Shown here one piece after another: positions 16,155-25,593 of a DNA stretch of 64,000 nt. The notes under the pieces were generated by a model. It saw nothing but the letters and a program-made list of their open reading frames with translations. It searched no databases and had not been told where the DNA came from. How positions within the stretch are numbered: the first letter of the stretch is position 1; each line of letters starts with the position of its first letter. A program made the position numbers and the translations under genes. Source of the stretch: Methylobacterium sp. DB0501 (GTDB lineage Bacteria > Pseudomonadota > Alphaproteobacteria > Rhizobiales > Beijerinckiaceae); assembly GCF_011043735.1 (NCBI RefSeq), contig NZ_JAAKGV010000002.1, positions 248,001-312,000 of the forward strand, read 5' to 3'.

Positions 16155-18818
16155 TCACCGGGCCGTCGCGATGCCGTCCGCCGTCGTGGTGGTGCTGAGG
16201 TTCTGGCGGAAATTCGCCTCGCCGAGGGTGCGCAGCTCGATCCGCAGCAGGAAGGTGCGGTTGCGCTCGCGCAGGCCCGACGCCGTCTCGATCGGCGACG
16301 ACAGGTAGTTGAGCGAGATCGTCGTGCATTCGTCGCGATAGCCGAAGCCGAGTCCCGAGGACGAGACGTAGAACTTGTCGGCCCGGTCGTAGGTCGGCGC
16401 GGTGCCGACCGGGTTGAGGAAGTAGGACTGGGCCGCCGTGGCGTAGAACTCGCGCACCTGGAGGTAGTGCGAGAGATCGAACAGCACCGAGCCGGTGACG
16501 AACCAGTTCGGCGTGATGTTGTAGAGCGCCGAGGCCTGCAGGCCCTCGCGGCGGCGATCGTAGCCGAGCTCGGGCTGCGCCTCGTAGCGGGCGTAGATGA
16601 GCGACGTCTCGAGCGGCAGGAACGGCGCGAACTTCGCTGTGATGCCGCTCTCGAGGCGCTTGAGCGCGAAGGTGGCGTTGTCGAACCGGGCCCGGGTGAT
16701 GAAGCTGATGTTCTGGTTCGGAGAGACCTGGAACCGCGAGACGAAGTCCGAGCGGGTGGTCTCGAGGCCGGAATCGCGGCCGACATTGGCGATGTCGCCG
16801 CGGCGGAACGAGTTGACGCCGGCGAGCGCGATCGACTCGCCGAACATCGCGTTCATGTAGAAGCCGTTGCGGCCGGTGATCGAGTACTCGGCACCGAGAT
16901 TGGCGCGCACGCCGCCCTCGACCCGGTCGTAGCCGGAGAACTTGTCCCACTCGAACAGGGAGGTGTCGTCGAAGACGAGGCTCTGGGCGTCCTCGTTCGG
17001 CAGGCGGCCGATATGGGTCTCGCTCGGGCGCGCGATCACCTGGGCGATCGGCGAGATCGTGTGGACGCCCAGCGGGCCGAAATCGGCGACGAAGGGATAG
17101 CGGTATTCGAGGCCGACCGCCGGCATCACCCGGCCGGAGAAGTTCGACTCCGGCGAGAACAGGTTGCTGACCTCGTTGTTCTGGAAGCCGGTCGTGTTCG
17201 GGTTCACGAAGAACGCGTCGCCGCGCAGGTAGGCGAAGGGCTGCCAGCGCTGGCCGAACTCGTCGGTGAAGGTGCGCCGCCAGGACACCTGGGCGGTGGC
17301 CCGGGTGGTGTCGCCGGCCAGCCCGCTCACCAGGCACTGCCCGCGCTCGAACACCGAGCAGGTGCTGTAGAGCGGGAAGGAGATGCCGTTGACGCTCGGG
17401 CTGAGCAGGTAGGTCCCGGTGCGCGGGATCTGGGTGTACTGCGTCGCGTCCCGGGTCAGGTGCGTGAAGTTCGCCTGGAAGCGCACCTCGCCGCCGATCG
17501 GGTCGGGCCCGTCGCGGCGCTTGTCGTAGTCGATCACCGGGGCGACGATCGGCTGCTGCTTCTGCCAGTCGTAGGTCGACAGGCCCTTGAAGTAGTAGCC
17601 CCGCGCCTCGAACCACGAGCGGTCGCCCTGTCCGATCAGGAAGGCCGTCGACACCGCCTCACGGAAGTAATCCGTGCTGATGGTCTGGTTGCGGATGCGG
17701 TAATTGTCGAGGAACCACTTGTCGGTGACGCCGACGACATCCCAGCCGGCACGCCAGTTCTGGGAGAGGTAGAACTGGCCGGCCGATTCGATCGAGCCGC
17801 GGAAGTCGCGGTCGCCCGAGCCGAGGGGCCCCGGCAGGAAGGCGCTCGGGGTCGACTGGAAGATGCCGCTGACGCGGATGTTGTAGAAGCCGTTGGCGAG
17901 GCGCTGGCGCCACTCGGCCTGGCCGAGCACGCCCTGCTTCGACAGGAAGGTCGGCTCGACCGTCAGGTCGTAATCGGGCGCGATGTTCCAGAAGAACGGC
18001 GTGCCGATGCCGTAACCGAGCACGTTCGAGGACACGAAGTGCGGTGCCAGGAAGCCGGTGTCGCGCCGGATCGTCGGATCGGGCGAATAGAAATACGGCA
18101 GGTAGGCAACCGGGATGCCGGCCACTTCGAGGTAAGAATCCTCGTAGTAGATCCGGCGTTCCTCGTTGTTGTGGATGATCCGCGCCGCCTTGACCTGCCA
18201 CAGGGGCGGCCGCTCGGGATGGTCCTTGCACGGCTCGCAGGCGGTGTAGGTGCCGTATTCGAAGGTCGTGGTCTCGCCCGCGACGCGCTCCGCCCGCGGG
18301 GCGGAGAACCGCACCCGGGCCGGACGGCCGCGCTGCTCGATCGTCTGCTGGATGCGCAGCGAATCGATGAAGCCCGACTTGAAGTCGTCGGTCAGCTCCA
18401 TCCGGTCGCCGGTGACCACCGCGCCGGTCTCGTCGGTAAGGCGGACATTGCCTTCCGCGAAGACCCGGCCGGTGTTGCGGTCGTAGCGCACCCGGTCCGC
18501 CAGCAGGGTGCGCGGGCCGTAATGCAATTCGGCATTGCCGACCGCCGAGACCGTGTTGCGGTCGTTGTCGTAGACGAGTTCCTTGGCCTCGACGAGCAGG
18601 CGCTCGCTGTTGCCCTTGGCCGCGTTCTTGGCCGATCCGGCCGCGAGGCGGTCGTTGAGCGTGCCCTGCGCGTGCGCAAGGCCGCTCGCGCCCGCCGTGA
18701 CGGCCGCGGCCAGCAGAACCGTCAGGGATCCCGTGACCGCGGCACCCGCGGCCTTACGCACGACTCGACCCATCCCTGCACCCGCTATGCCCGCGCCGCA
18801 TCTCCGGAGGCCGGGCAT
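16155..18818 (-). CDS. lptD: LPS-assembly outer-membrane protein LptD
   Basis: An 887-residue outer-membrane protein that inserts lipopolysaccharide into the outer leaflet with LptE. It has an N-terminal signal region ending near AHAQG, then the OstA/LptA-like beta-jellyroll (LLVEAKELVYDNDRNTV, GRVFAEGNVRLTD). The beta-barrel follows with LPYFYSPDPTIRRDTGFL and repeated aromatic strands to the C-terminus. The start at 18818 overlaps the lptG stop by one base (TGATG); a later ATG at 18773 would also leave a signal peptide. It lies in an operon with lptF and lptG, the inner-membrane permease pair of the same LPS export bridge. Confidence 0.94.
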   Translation of the reverse strand: MPGLRRCGAGIAGAGMGRVVRKAAGAAVTGSLTVLLAAAVTAGASGLAHAQGTLNDRLAAGSAKNAAKGNSERLLVEAKELVYDNDRNTVSAVGNAELHYGPRTLLADRVRYDRNTGRVFAEGNVRLTDETGAVVTGDRMELTDDFKSGFIDSLRIQQTIEQRGRPARVRFSAPRAERVAGETTTFEYGTYTACEPCKDHPERPPLWQVKAARIIHNNEERRIYYEDSYLEVAGIPVAYLPYFYSPDPTIRRDTGFLAPHFVSSNVLGYGIGTPFFWNIAPDYDLTVEPTFLSKQGVLGQAEWRQRLANGFYNIRVSGIFQSTPSAFLPGPLGSGDRDFRGSIESAGQFYLSQNWRAGWDVVGVTDKWFLDNYRIRNQTISTDYFREAVSTAFLIGQGDRSWFEARGYYFKGLSTYDWQKQQPIVAPVIDYDKRRDGPDPIGGEVRFQANFTHLTRDATQYTQIPRTGTYLLSPSVNGISFPLYSTCSVFERGQCLVSGLAGDTTRATAQVSWRRTFTDEFGQRWQPFAYLRGDAFFVNPNTTGFQNNEVSNLFSPESNFSGRVMPAVGLEYRYPFVADFGPLGVHTISPIAQVIARPSETHIGRLPNEDAQSLVFDDTSLFEWDKFSGYDRVEGGVRANLGAEYSITGRNGFYMNAMFGESIALAGVNSFRRGDIANVGRDSGLETTRSDFVSRFQVSPNQNISFITRARFDNATFALKRLESGITAKFAPFLPLETSLIYARYEAQPELGYDRRREGLQASALYNITPNWFVTGSVLFDLSHYLQVREFYATAAQSYFLNPVGTAPTYDRADKFYVSSSGLGFGYRDECTTISLNYLSSPIETASGLRERNRTFLLRIELRTLGEANFRQNLSTTTTADGIATAR

Positions 18819-19906
18819 CAGCCGTCCTCCAGGTGCAGAAGCGCGAGCGTTCCGAGAAGACTCCCTACCACGGCCGGGAACCACGCCGCCACCGGCGCGG
18901 CGACCAATCCAGAGGCTCCCAAGCCCTCCATCACCTGCCGCGCCACGTAGAGGACGAAGCCCGCCGCGACGCCGCCGAGCACCATCTTGCCGATGCCACC
19001 AAAGCGGAAGAACCTTAATGAAACCGATGCCGCCACCAGCACCATCGCCAGGAACAGCACCGGCCGCGCCATCAGCACGTCGTACTGAAGGCGGTAACGC
19101 GTGGCGTCGAGTCCCGCCCGCTCGGTCCGGGCGATGGTCTGGTTGAGTTGCCAGAAAGGCACGGATTCCGGCGGGGTGAAGCGCTGGCGCACCTGCGAGG
19201 GGTCGAGCGTCGAGGCGATGAGGTAGGTGTCGTAGCTCTGCGGCTCCTGGTCGAGGCCCTGGACGCGCACGTCCTGCAACTCCCAGTAGCCGTCGTGCAG
19301 GGTGGCCCGGGCCGCCTGCATCTGCTGGGTGAAGGCGCCCGCCTCGTCGAAGGTGAAGACCGCGACGCCGGCGAGCGTCGTGGTGCCCTCGATCGCGGTC
19401 TCGGCCCGGATCACCGCCTGGCCGTCGATGCTGCGCTGGCGGATCCACAGGTCCTTGCCGGAACCGGCCTTCGAGGATTTGGCGAAGATCTTGGCCTCGA
19501 TCTCGGTCGAGCGCTGCTTCAGCTCGGCCGAGACCGGATTGTAGACCCCGACCGTGAACGCGCCGATGCCGAGCGCCACGAGCGCGCCGGGCTGCAGGAA
19601 TTGCCAGGCCGAGATGCCGGCGGCCCGCGCCACCACCAGTTCGAGCTTGCGGCTGAGTTGCAGCAGGGCCGCCATGGCGCCGAACAGGATCGCGAAGGGC
19701 AGCACCTGCTCGGCGACCGCCGGCGTGCGGAACAGGGCGAGGCGGGCCATCACGGCGGCCGAGGCGCCCTCGGCGTCGCCGGCGCGGCGCATCAGCTCGA
19801 CGAAGTCGAGGGTGTAGACGAGGGCGAAGACCGTGAGGAAGACCCCAAGGATCATGCGCAGGAAGCGCGCCGCCAGGTAGCGGCCGAGGGTGACGCCGAT
19901 CAGCAT
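18818..19906 (-). CDS. lptG: LPS export ABC transporter permease LptG
   Basis: A 362-residue YjgP/YjgQ-family protein: N-terminal helices (LARYLAARFLRMILGVF-type start), a central periplasmic jellyroll (~130-260), and three C-terminal helices (PVLFLAMVLVAASVSLRFF). LptF and LptG form the transmembrane part of the LptB2FG transporter that extracts LPS from the inner membrane. The 6-bp gap after lptF and the 1-bp overlap with lptD indicate one operon. The order lptF-lptG supports assigning this copy as LptG. Confidence 0.92.
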   Translation of the reverse strand: MLIGVTLGRYLAARFLRMILGVFLTVFALVYTLDFVELMRRAGDAEGASAAVMARLALFRTPAVAEQVLPFAILFGAMAALLQLSRKLELVVARAAGISAWQFLQPGALVALGIGAFTVGVYNPVSAELKQRSTEIEAKIFAKSSKAGSGKDLWIRQRSIDGQAVIRAETAIEGTTTLAGVAVFTFDEAGAFTQQMQAARATLHDGYWELQDVRVQGLDQEPQSYDTYLIASTLDPSQVRQRFTPPESVPFWQLNQTIARTERAGLDATRYRLQYDVLMARPVLFLAMVLVAASVSLRFFRFGGIGKMVLGGVAAGFVLYVARQVMEGLGASGLVAAPVAAWFPAVVGSLLGTLALLHLEDG

Positions 19907-19912
19907 GGCGGC

Positions 19913-21085
19913 TCAGCCCGCCCGCACCCGGGGCGCCCGGGCCGGCAGCGCCTCCGAGAGGCGGCGCAGCCGCAGGGCCACCGCCGCGTTGAAGGCCCGC
20001 ACCCGGCTGCCCTGGTAGGCGACGAGGAGCGACAGCAGGATCGCGACCAGCGGCACCGCGTAGACCGCCGCCACCGCTCCCTGGCTGCGCACCGCCGCGC
20101 TCGCGGCGGCGAAGCCCGCGATGCGCAACCCCACCACGGCGGCGATCGCGCCGGCGACGGCGAGCCCGCGCCCCTGGCGGGTGGTGCGCGGATCGCCGAG
20201 CGCCGCGAAGGCGATCAGCCCGAGGGCCAGGGGATAGAGCCAGGACGACAGGCGGTCGTGCAGCTCGGCCCGGAACCGGCCCTTGGTCAGCTTGTAGTAG
20301 GTCTCGTTGGCGTCGGGGAACAGCAGCTGCACCGTCGAGCGTTCGCGCGGCTTGTAGATCGTGTCGGCATCCGGCGGCGTGAAGGCCGCGAGGTCGACGG
20401 CGTAGCGCTGGAAGGTGATGATCGAGGAATCGCGGCTGTTCGGCTGCTGGCGGTGGATGCTGCCCTTCTCCAGGACCAGGTACGTCTGCCCGTCGAGATC
20501 GACCGCCTGGCCGCGCTCGGCGAGGTAGACCACCGTCTTCCCGGCCTCGCGGCGGTCCTGCATGAAGATGCCGAGCAGCGCCCCGTTCGGCGCCCGCTCG
20601 CGGAAATGGAAGGTGATCCCGCTGTCGAGGGTGGTGAACTGTCCCTCCTTGACCACGTTGGCGATGAAGTCGCCGCGCACCCGGGTCAGCACGTCGCGCA
20701 GTTCCTGGAAGCTCGACGGCATCACCTGGATGGTCAGGAAGCCGATGGCGGCGCTGACGATCAGCGCCAGCGTCAGGAACGGTCGCATCAGGTGGCGCGG
20801 CGACATGCCCGCCGCGCTCATCACGATCAGCTCGGAATCGCCGTTGAGCTTGTTGAGCGCGTAGACCACCGCGATGAACAGCGCGACCGGCGCGATCACG
20901 GTGATGAGCGTCGGCAGCGACAGGCCGGTGATCAGGAAGAAGATCAGCAGGGTCTGGCCCTTGGCGGTGATCAGGTCCAGCTCGCGCAGGGCCTGCGTCA
21001 CCCAGATCACGCCGGTGAGGCCGATCAGGCACGACAGGAACGCCCCGAGGGCGATGCGGAAGATGTATCGCTCGATCTGCTTCAT
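19913..21085 (-). CDS. lptF: LPS export ABC transporter permease LptF
   Basis: A 390-residue inner-membrane permease and partner of LptG. MKQIERYIFRIALGAFL is the usual LptF start, so ATG 21085 is used although the frame stays open further upstream. NGDSELIVMSAAGMSPRHLMRPFL is the conserved coupling-region segment that contacts the LptB ATPase. The periplasmic jellyroll occupies roughly residues 130-270, and C-terminal helices follow. It is the first gene of the minus-strand envelope operon and diverges from pepA across a 315-bp gap containing tandem repeats. Confidence 0.93.
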   Translation of the reverse strand: MKQIERYIFRIALGAFLSCLIGLTGVIWVTQALRELDLITAKGQTLLIFFLITGLSLPTLITVIAPVALFIAVVYALNKLNGDSELIVMSAAGMSPRHLMRPFLTLALIVSAAIGFLTIQVMPSSFQELRDVLTRVRGDFIANVVKEGQFTTLDSGITFHFRERAPNGALLGIFMQDRREAGKTVVYLAERGQAVDLDGQTYLVLEKGSIHRQQPNSRDSSIITFQRYAVDLAAFTPPDADTIYKPRERSTVQLLFPDANETYYKLTKGRFRAELHDRLSSWLYPLALGLIAFAALGDPRTTRQGRGLAVAGAIAAVVGLRIAGFAAASAAVRSQGAVAAVYAVPLVAILLSLLVAYQGSRVRAFNAAVALRLRRLSEALPARAPRVRAG

Positions 21086-21199
21086 CGGCCGGCTGCGGTC
21101 GGGCCCCCTCCCGCGTCGATGCTGGTTAGGCGCGCCCTGCCGGCCGCACAAGCATCGGGTGCCCTCAAGCACGGCAAGTGAGGCCTTTTGCGGGCGGGC

Positions 21200-21290
21200 G
21201 CGCTGATGCGGTCACAGGTGCGCGCCCGCTGGTGGCGCGCTGATGCGGTCACGGGTGCGTGCCCGCCGGTGGCGCGCTGGTGGGTTACAG
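21200..21290. repeat. 37-bp tandem repeat in the lptF-pepA intergenic region
   Basis: Two nearly identical 37-bp units (21,200-21,236 and 21,237-21,273) begin gcgctgatgcggtcac and differ at a few positions. A degenerate partial third unit follows (gcgctggtgggttacag). The repeat lies between divergent start codons (lptF at 21,085 and pepA at 21,401), where promoters must be. The rest of this gap shows no gene. Confidence 0.85.
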
Positions 21291-21400
21291 GGGGCGGACG
21301 CACACCCGGTCGCGTTGCATTCCGGCGGCCCGCCCCGCTACACAGGACCGACGCGGCGCCCCGAGAGACGCGCGCACCGAGACGGGACGAAAGCAACGCC

Positions 21401-22912
21401 ATGGCGGACGGCATCAGCATCGAGATCGAATCCCTCGCCACGTCGGGCGCGCAGGCCAGGCCCGGCGGCGACCTCGTGCTGTTCGTGGGCGAGGACCTCG
21501 CCCTGTCGCCGCGGGCCGCCGAGATCGCCGGTCCCGGCGCGGCCGAACTGGTGAGCCGCGCCGCAGGCGTCGAGCGGTTCAAGGGCAAGGCGTCGAGCGC
21601 CCTCGTCGTCACCGCCCCGGCCGGCCTGTCGGCCGAGCGGCTGGTGGTGATCGGCACCGGTTCCGACGACGCCGCCTCCCGCGACTGGGCGACGCTCGGC
21701 GGCTTCACCGCCGGCAAGCTCGGCAGCCGCCCGGCCACCGTCGTCCTCGAATGGCCCGGCACCGCGCCCGGCACCGACGAGGTCGCGGCCTTCTCGCTGG
21801 GGGCCCGCTTACGCGCCTACAAGTTCGACCGCTACAAGAGCAAGAAGTCGCCGGAGGGCGAGGAGCAGGGCGGGGGAGGGCGCCTGACCCTGCTGGTGCC
21901 CGAGAATGCGGGCTTGAAGAAGGCCCTTCGCGGGGCGGAAGGGCTCGCCGAGGGCGTGATCCTCGCCCGCGAGCTCGTCAACGAGCCGCCGAACATCCTC
22001 GACCCCGAGGAGTTCGCCCGCCGCGCCTCCGCCCTGGAGAAGCTCGGCGTCGAGATCGAGGTCCTCGACGAGAAGGACATGAAGAAGCTCGGCATGCGGG
22101 CCCTGCTCGCCGTCGCGCAGGGCTCGGCCAAGGAGGCCCGGGTTGTCATCATGCGGTGGAACGGCGGCGAGGACGCCTCCGAGGCGCCGGTGGCCTTCAT
22201 CGGCAAGGGCGTGACCTTCGATTCCGGCGGCGTCTCCATCAAGGGGAGCGGCGGCATGGAGGACATGAAGGGCGACATGGCGGGCGCCGCCTGCGTGGTC
22301 GGCCTGATGCACGCGCTCGCCAGCCGCAAGGCCAAGGTGAACGCGCTCGGCGCCATCGGCCTCGTCGAGAACATGCCCGACGGCAAGGCCCAGCGCCCCG
22401 GCGACATCGTGACCTCGATGTCGGGCCAGACGATCGAGATCATCAACACCGACGCGGAAGGCCGCCTGGTGCTCGCCGACGTGCTCTGGCACGTGCAGCA
22501 GACCTACAAGCCCCGCTTCATGATCGACCTCGCGACCCTGACCGGCGCGATCCTGGTCGCCCTCGGCCAGGAATTCGCCGGCATGTTCTCGAACAACGAC
22601 GAGCTGGCCCAGCGCCTCTCGGCTGCCGGGGAGGCCACCGGCGAGAAGGTCTGGCGCATGCCGCTGGCCCCCGGCTTCGACAAGCTGATCGAGTCGAAAT
22701 TCGCCGACATGAAGAATACCGGCGGGCGCCACGGCGGCTCGGCCACGGCGGCGCAGTTCCTCAAGCGCTACGTCAACGACGTGCCGTGGATCCACCTCGA
22801 CATTGCCGGCGTCGGGATGGGCTCGCCGGCCACCGAGACCAACCGCTCCTGGGCCTCGGGCTGGGGCGTGCGCCTCCTCGACCGGCTCGTGCGCGACCAT
22901 TACGAGGCGTGA
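21401..22912 (+). CDS. pepA: Leucyl aminopeptidase PepA (M17 family)
   Basis: A 503-residue cytosolic zinc/manganese aminopeptidase. The N-terminal macrodomain-like region spans ~1-160. The catalytic domain has [23 protein letters not shown] and the M17 signature NTDAEGRL, all with metal-ligand residues in place. Start ATG 21401 gives the typical length; the frame is open upstream but crosses the tandem repeats. The pepA-divergent-lptFG arrangement is common in Proteobacteria. PepA can also bind DNA in some bacteria, which cannot be judged here. Confidence 0.95.
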   Translation: MADGISIEIESLATSGAQARPGGDLVLFVGEDLALSPRAAEIAGPGAAELVSRAAGVERFKGKASSALVVTAPAGLSAERLVVIGTGSDDAASRDWATLGGFTAGKLGSRPATVVLEWPGTAPGTDEVAAFSLGARLRAYKFDRYKSKKSPEGEEQGGGGRLTLLVPENAGLKKALRGAEGLAEGVILARELVNEPPNILDPEEFARRASALEKLGVEIEVLDEKDMKKLGMRALLAVAQGSAKEARVVIMRWNGGEDASEAPVAFIGKGVTFDSGGVSIKGSGGMEDMKGDMAGAACVVGLMHALASRKAKVNALGAIGLVENMPDGKAQRPGDIVTSMSGQTIEIINTDAEGRLVLADVLWHVQQTYKPRFMIDLATLTGAILVALGQEFAGMFSNNDELAQRLSAAGEATGEKVWRMPLAPGFDKLIESKFADMKNTGGRHGGSATAAQFLKRYVNDVPWIHLDIAGVGMGSPATETNRSWASGWGVRLLDRLVRDHYEA

Positions 22913-22935
22913 GCGCCGGCATCCCCGCCGGTCCC

Positions 22936-23652
22936 ATGACCTCCCGGCCATCCCGCGGGCGGAGGCGGCTCGCCGCCTTCGCGCCCCTTCTGGCCGCCCT
23001 GGCGGCGGTGGCGCTCGTCGCAGCCGGCGCCGTCACGCAGGCGCGCCTCGACGCGGCGGGATTCGGCCAGTACGCCTACGGCTTCTTCGTCGACCGCTAT
23101 CCGCTGTTCTTCGCGGCCATCGCCTACGGGATGGCGCGGGTCGCGCTCCTGCCCGCATCCGCCCCCGGATGGCGCGGCTGGCTCGGCGCGCTCCTGGGCC
23201 TCGCCCTGGTGCTGGGCCTGTCGCTGCACCCGACCTATGGCGGGCTGGTTTTGCGCACCGGCTTCTCGGTCGGCAGCGTCGCCTTCCTGTCCGGCCAGAC
23301 GATGATGGCGGCGCAAGGGCTCGGGGTGGCGATGACGGCCGTGGTCTTCGGCGTCGCCATCGGCCTTCCGGCCGTCGTTGTGAGCGGCCTGCCGAGCCGT
23401 GGCGACCGCTGGCGCGCAATCGGCCGCGGGCTCCTGCGCCTCGTCACGCTCGCCTTCGCCTTCGCCCTGCTGGCGGCCGCGCGGGATCTCGGGCTCTCCG
23501 GCTTCCCGCGGCTGCCTCTCTCCGGTGTACAGGCGGCGCTGGCCGGCGGCCTCGTGCTCGCGGCGTTCCTGCCCCATGCCGTCGTCTCGTATGCCGTCGT
23601 CCGCCGCATCGGCTCCCGCGCATCGGTTGAAACCCCCCGGGCGAGCCGCTAA
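22936..23652 (+). CDS. Polytopic membrane protein of unknown function
   Basis: A protein of ~238 residues with about six hydrophobic segments (for example LAAFAPLLAALAAVALVAAG, WLGALLGLALVLGLSL, VAMTAVVFGVAIGLPAVVV). I do not recognise a family. The ATG at 22936 is used; a GTG at 22909 that overlaps the pepA stop (GTGA) is an equally possible start and would imply coupling to pepA. It sits between pepA and fadD on the same strand. Confidence 0.65.
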   Translation: MTSRPSRGRRRLAAFAPLLAALAAVALVAAGAVTQARLDAAGFGQYAYGFFVDRYPLFFAAIAYGMARVALLPASAPGWRGWLGALLGLALVLGLSLHPTYGGLVLRTGFSVGSVAFLSGQTMMAAQGLGVAMTAVVFGVAIGLPAVVVSGLPSRGDRWRAIGRGLLRLVTLAFAFALLAAARDLGLSGFPRLPLSGVQAALAGGLVLAAFLPHAVVSYAVVRRIGSRASVETPRASR

Positions 23653-23720
23653 CCGGAACGAAAGCCGGAGCCCCGGGCGACATCCGAGGGAGGCATCCGG
23701 CACCGAACAGGGTGGAGTTC

Positions 23721-25436
23721 ATGGGCAAGGCGTCGAGCGCGATGGATCCGAATACCCCGCCGCGGCCCTGGCTCGCCGCCTATCCGCCCTCCGTGCCGGC
23801 CGAGATCGCGGTCGAGCGCCTCGGCACCCTGGTCGATCTGATCGACACCAGCGCGCAGCGTTTCGCCGACCGCCCGGCCGTCACCTGCTTCGGTGCGTCC
23901 CTGACCTTCGCGGCGCTCAGGCGCGAGGGCGAGGCGATGGCGGCCTGGCTCCAGGGCCAGGGCGTGGCCAAGGGCGACCGGGTCGCCCTGATGATGCCGA
24001 ACGTGCCGGCCTTTCCGATCGCGCTCGTCGGCGTGCTGCTCGCCGGGGCCACGGTGGTCAACGTCAACCCGCTCTACACTCCGCGCGAGCTGACCCACCA
24101 GCTGCGCGATGCCGGCGCCCGGGTGCTGGTGGTGCTGGAGAATTTCGGCCGCACGGTCGCCGAGGCGCTGCCCGACCTGCCGGGCCTCAAGCGGGTGGTG
24201 GTGGCCGGCGCCGGCGACGGGCTCGGGCTGAAGGGCTCGCTGATCACCGCGGCGGCGCGCCACCTCAAGAAGGCGGTCCCGCCCTTCGAGCTGCCGGCCG
24301 CACGCTGCACGCGGTTCACGGCGGCGCTGGCAGCGGGGCGCAAGGCGACGTTCCGGCCGGTCGGGATCGGCCCCGACGACCTCGCCTTCCTGCAATATAC
24401 CGGCGGCACCACCGGCGTGTCGAAGGGGGCGATGCTCACCCACCGCAACGTCGCCGCCAATGTCGAGCAGAGCCGGGTCTGGTTCGGCATGCGCGACGAC
24501 GAGGGCCCGGGCCGGGTGATGGTGACGGCGCTGCCGCTCTACCACATCTTCGCGCTGACCTGCTGCTTCTTCTTCATGATGCGGCTCGGCGCGTGCTGCC
24601 TGCTGGTGCCGAACCCGCGCGACATCGGCGGCTTCGTGGCGTTGCTGCGCAAGAACCGCTTCACCAACCTGTCGGGCGTCAACACCCTGTTCAACGCCCT
24701 CCTCAACCACCCCGATATCGGCAAGGTCGACTGGTCGCGGCTCGAATATGCCATCGCGGGCGGCATGGCGATGCAGGGACCGGTGGCCAAGCGCTGGAAA
24801 TCCGTCACCGGCAAGCCGGTGATCGAGGGCTACGGCCTGTCCGAGACCTCGCCCGTCGTCTCGATCAACCCGCCCAGCCTGCACGACTGGTCCGGCACCA
24901 TCGGTTACCCGGTCTCCTCGACGGAGGTCTGCATCCGCGACGCGGCCGGCACCACCCTGCCGATCGGCCAGCCCGGCGAGCTCTGCGTGCGCGGGCCGCA
25001 GGTGATGGCCGGCTACTGGGGCCAACCCGACGAGACCGCCCGGGCGATGACCCCGGACGGCTTCTTCCGCACCGGCGACATCGCGGTGATCGAGCCCGAC
25101 GGGCAGGTCCGCATCGTCGACCGGATGAAGGACATGATCCTGGTCTCCGGCTTCAACGTCTACCCGAACGAGGTCGAGGACGTGCTCGCCGCCCATCCGG
25201 GCGTGCTCGAAGTGGCGGTGGTGGGGGAGCCCTCGGGGGAGACCGGCGAGAGCGTCGTCGCCCACGTGGTGCGCCGCGACCCCGACCTGACGGCGGACGC
25301 GCTGCGGGCCTATGCCCGCGAAGGTCTCACCGCCTACAAGGTGCCCCGCCGCATCGTCTTCCGCGACAGCCTGCCGAAGACCAATGTCGGCAAGGTGCTG
25401 CGGCGGGCGCTGCGGGACGGCGAGGCGGTGGGGTAG
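23721..25436 (+). CDS. fadD: Long-chain fatty-acid--CoA ligase (FadD-like)
   Basis: This 571-residue adenylate-forming enzyme activates fatty acids to acyl-CoA via acyl-AMP. Core motif A3 YTGGTTGVSKG is at 226-236. Others are GYGLSETSP (A5), GELCVRGPQVMAGYW, FFRTGDIAVI and DRMKDMILVSGFNVYPNEVE (A7-A8), with KTNVGKVLRR carrying the C-terminal catalytic Lys. ATG 23721 has a GGTGGAG site five bases upstream; GTG 23712 is less likely. The VYPNEVEDVLAAHPGV and LYHIFALT motifs favour long-chain FadD over short-chain ligases, but substrate range is not certain. Confidence 0.92.
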   Translation: MGKASSAMDPNTPPRPWLAAYPPSVPAEIAVERLGTLVDLIDTSAQRFADRPAVTCFGASLTFAALRREGEAMAAWLQGQGVAKGDRVALMMPNVPAFPIALVGVLLAGATVVNVNPLYTPRELTHQLRDAGARVLVVLENFGRTVAEALPDLPGLKRVVVAGAGDGLGLKGSLITAAARHLKKAVPPFELPAARCTRFTAALAAGRKATFRPVGIGPDDLAFLQYTGGTTGVSKGAMLTHRNVAANVEQSRVWFGMRDDEGPGRVMVTALPLYHIFALTCCFFFMMRLGACCLLVPNPRDIGGFVALLRKNRFTNLSGVNTLFNALLNHPDIGKVDWSRLEYAIAGGMAMQGPVAKRWKSVTGKPVIEGYGLSETSPVVSINPPSLHDWSGTIGYPVSSTEVCIRDAAGTTLPIGQPGELCVRGPQVMAGYWGQPDETARAMTPDGFFRTGDIAVIEPDGQVRIVDRMKDMILVSGFNVYPNEVEDVLAAHPGVLEVAVVGEPSGETGESVVAHVVRRDPDLTADALRAYAREGLTAYKVPRRIVFRDSLPKTNVGKVLRRALRDGEAVG

Positions 25437-25593
25437 CCGGCCCGCGGTGTGAAGCCCCCGGGGACCGGTACTCCACCCCGCGACCTCAGGATGCGGCTCC
25501 GGGTGGGAGGAGGCCCGAGGGAAGCGCCGGGTCGTGTGACGTGGCGCCACGATCCGACGATGGTCCGGGTCCCCGATCGGGTGGACCGCCCCG

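Noticed and set aside
16467..21181. Two long plus-strand frames opposite lptD and lptG/lptF
   Set aside because: They are low-complexity shadows of the well-supported LPS export genes.
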